A stretch of DNA of 5,398 nucleotides, from positions 13,271 to 18,668 of the forward strand of contig MGTN01000086.1 of the NCBI GenBank assembly GCA_001799475.1, read 5' to 3'. Made by a program: the position numbers and the translations under genes. Source of the DNA: Desulfovibrionales bacterium GWA2_65_9 (GTDB taxonomy: Bacteria > Desulfobacterota > Desulfovibrionia > Desulfovibrionales > Desulfovibrionaceae). Shown one piece after another: positions 4,838 to 5,398 of the stretch. Numbering within the stretch: position 1 is the first letter of the stretch; each line of letters opens with the position of its first letter. The notes under the pieces are model-generated. The model saw nothing but the letters and a program-made list of their open reading frames with translations. It had not been told where the DNA came from and made no database searches.

Positions 4838-5398
4838 ATGTTTGGAAAAATGAAGCTGCGTCAGCGCATTTTGCTGGGGTATACGGTGCCTTTCATGTTG
4901 CTGCTGGCCGTGATGTCCCTGGTCTATTCCAACCTGAAGACCGCAGTCCACGAACTGCACCAGTTGAATGAGACCGCCCAATTCACGCCGGATGTTCTGA
5001 TTATTGGCGACAGCCTCGTGCGAATACAGCGGGCGGCCTATGCCTATGTCCTCATGAATGGGAAAACGGATGTGGCCGGAGGATACCCAAAGAAAATTTT
5101 TGAAAACAGTGAACAGAAATTCCGTTCCCTGTACGAAAAACTTTCCAAGCAATCGGAAAAATCCGTCCACCAAGAGAATTTGAGCCGTCTTGCTGAAATT
5201 GGGAACAGCATCATTCGGGTGAATCGGCACTACATGGCCTTGATTGATGAAGGCAAGGAAAAGGCGGCTGTTGCAGAATTTCGCCGTGGCGAAAGTGTCA
5301 GGCTGGCCTCCCAAATAGATCCTGCAGTCGATGGTATTGTTAAAACGAATTCGGAGCGGCGAGCACAACAGCGCTTGGCCGTAACCGAGGCGATTTTG
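4838..5398 (+). CDS. Methyl-accepting chemotaxis protein, N-terminal part (runs off the window)
   Basis: The frame is open from ATG 4838 to the window end, giving 187 residues without a stop. The start is typical of a membrane chemoreceptor: a short basic cytoplasmic end (K4, K6, R8, R10) and a transmembrane helix at about 11-30 (ILLGYTVPFMLLLAVMSLVY). From about 31 a long helical, charged region follows, expected to lie in the periplasm, with heptad-like spacing of hydrophobic residues and a segment around 60-75 (LVRIQRAAYAYVLMNG) like those in four-helix-bundle or CHASE3 sensor domains. The second membrane helix, HAMP and methyl-accepting signalling domains would lie beyond the window, so the receptor assignment rests on this architecture and the cheR-cheW context. 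A sensor histidine kinase is the main alternative. Base composition is clearly lower in GC than in the preceding genes. Confidence 0.8.
   Translation, partial: MFGKMKLRQRILLGYTVPFMLLLAVMSLVYSNLKTAVHELHQLNETAQFTPDVLIIGDSLVRIQRAAYAYVLMNGKTDVAGGYPKKIFENSEQKFRSLYEKLSKQSEKSVHQENLSRLAEIGNSIIRVNRHYMALIDEGKEKAAVAEFRRGESVRLASQIDPAVDGIVKTNSERRAQQRLAVTEAIL

Overview
The window looks like chromosomal DNA of a GC-rich Gram-negative bacterium. A sulfate-reducing Desulfovibrio-type deltaproteobacterium is my best guess, from the GC-rich coding style, the gene content and the strong tRNA terminator, but no species marker is present. All recognised genes lie on the + strand.

Left part (1-885): a small predicted outer-membrane or periplasmic lipoprotein of unknown function (6-671) is followed by a complete tRNA-Ala(CGC) with encoded CCA (762-837) and a strong intrinsic terminator (846-885).

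Middle (886-1431): about 550 bases without a convincing gene. It holds two possible structured elements, a long imperfect stem at 929-1006 and a GC-rich hairpin at 1287-1311. Near its right end is a candidate sigma70 promoter (TTGACA, 16-base spacer, extended -10) with a perfect dyad over the -10/start region, which could be an operator.

Right part (1432-5398): a tightly arranged chemosensory operon. In order it encodes (1) a receiver plus HD-GYP response regulator, predicted to hydrolyse cyclic-di-GMP, (2) a CheR methyltransferase that lacks the usual N-terminal helical domain but has a C-terminal TPR region, (3) a protein with two CheW domains, and (4) the start of a membrane chemoreceptor that runs off the window. 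The likely logic is that the receptor senses a periplasmic or membrane signal, CheR methylates it, the double CheW protein couples it to a CheA kinase (not in the window, probably downstream), and the kinase phosphorylates the HD-GYP regulator, changing cyclic-di-GMP levels. This resembles the Pseudomonas Wsp system in its parts (TPR-CheR, CheW domains, receptor, c-di-GMP output), but the output enzyme is a hydrolase-type domain instead of the WspR diguanylate cyclase.

The most interesting points are this opposite-sign output, the altered GYP motif (Gly-Tyr-Leu) in the HD-GYP domain, the shortened CheR, and the perfect palindromic hairpin between the cheW and receptor genes.
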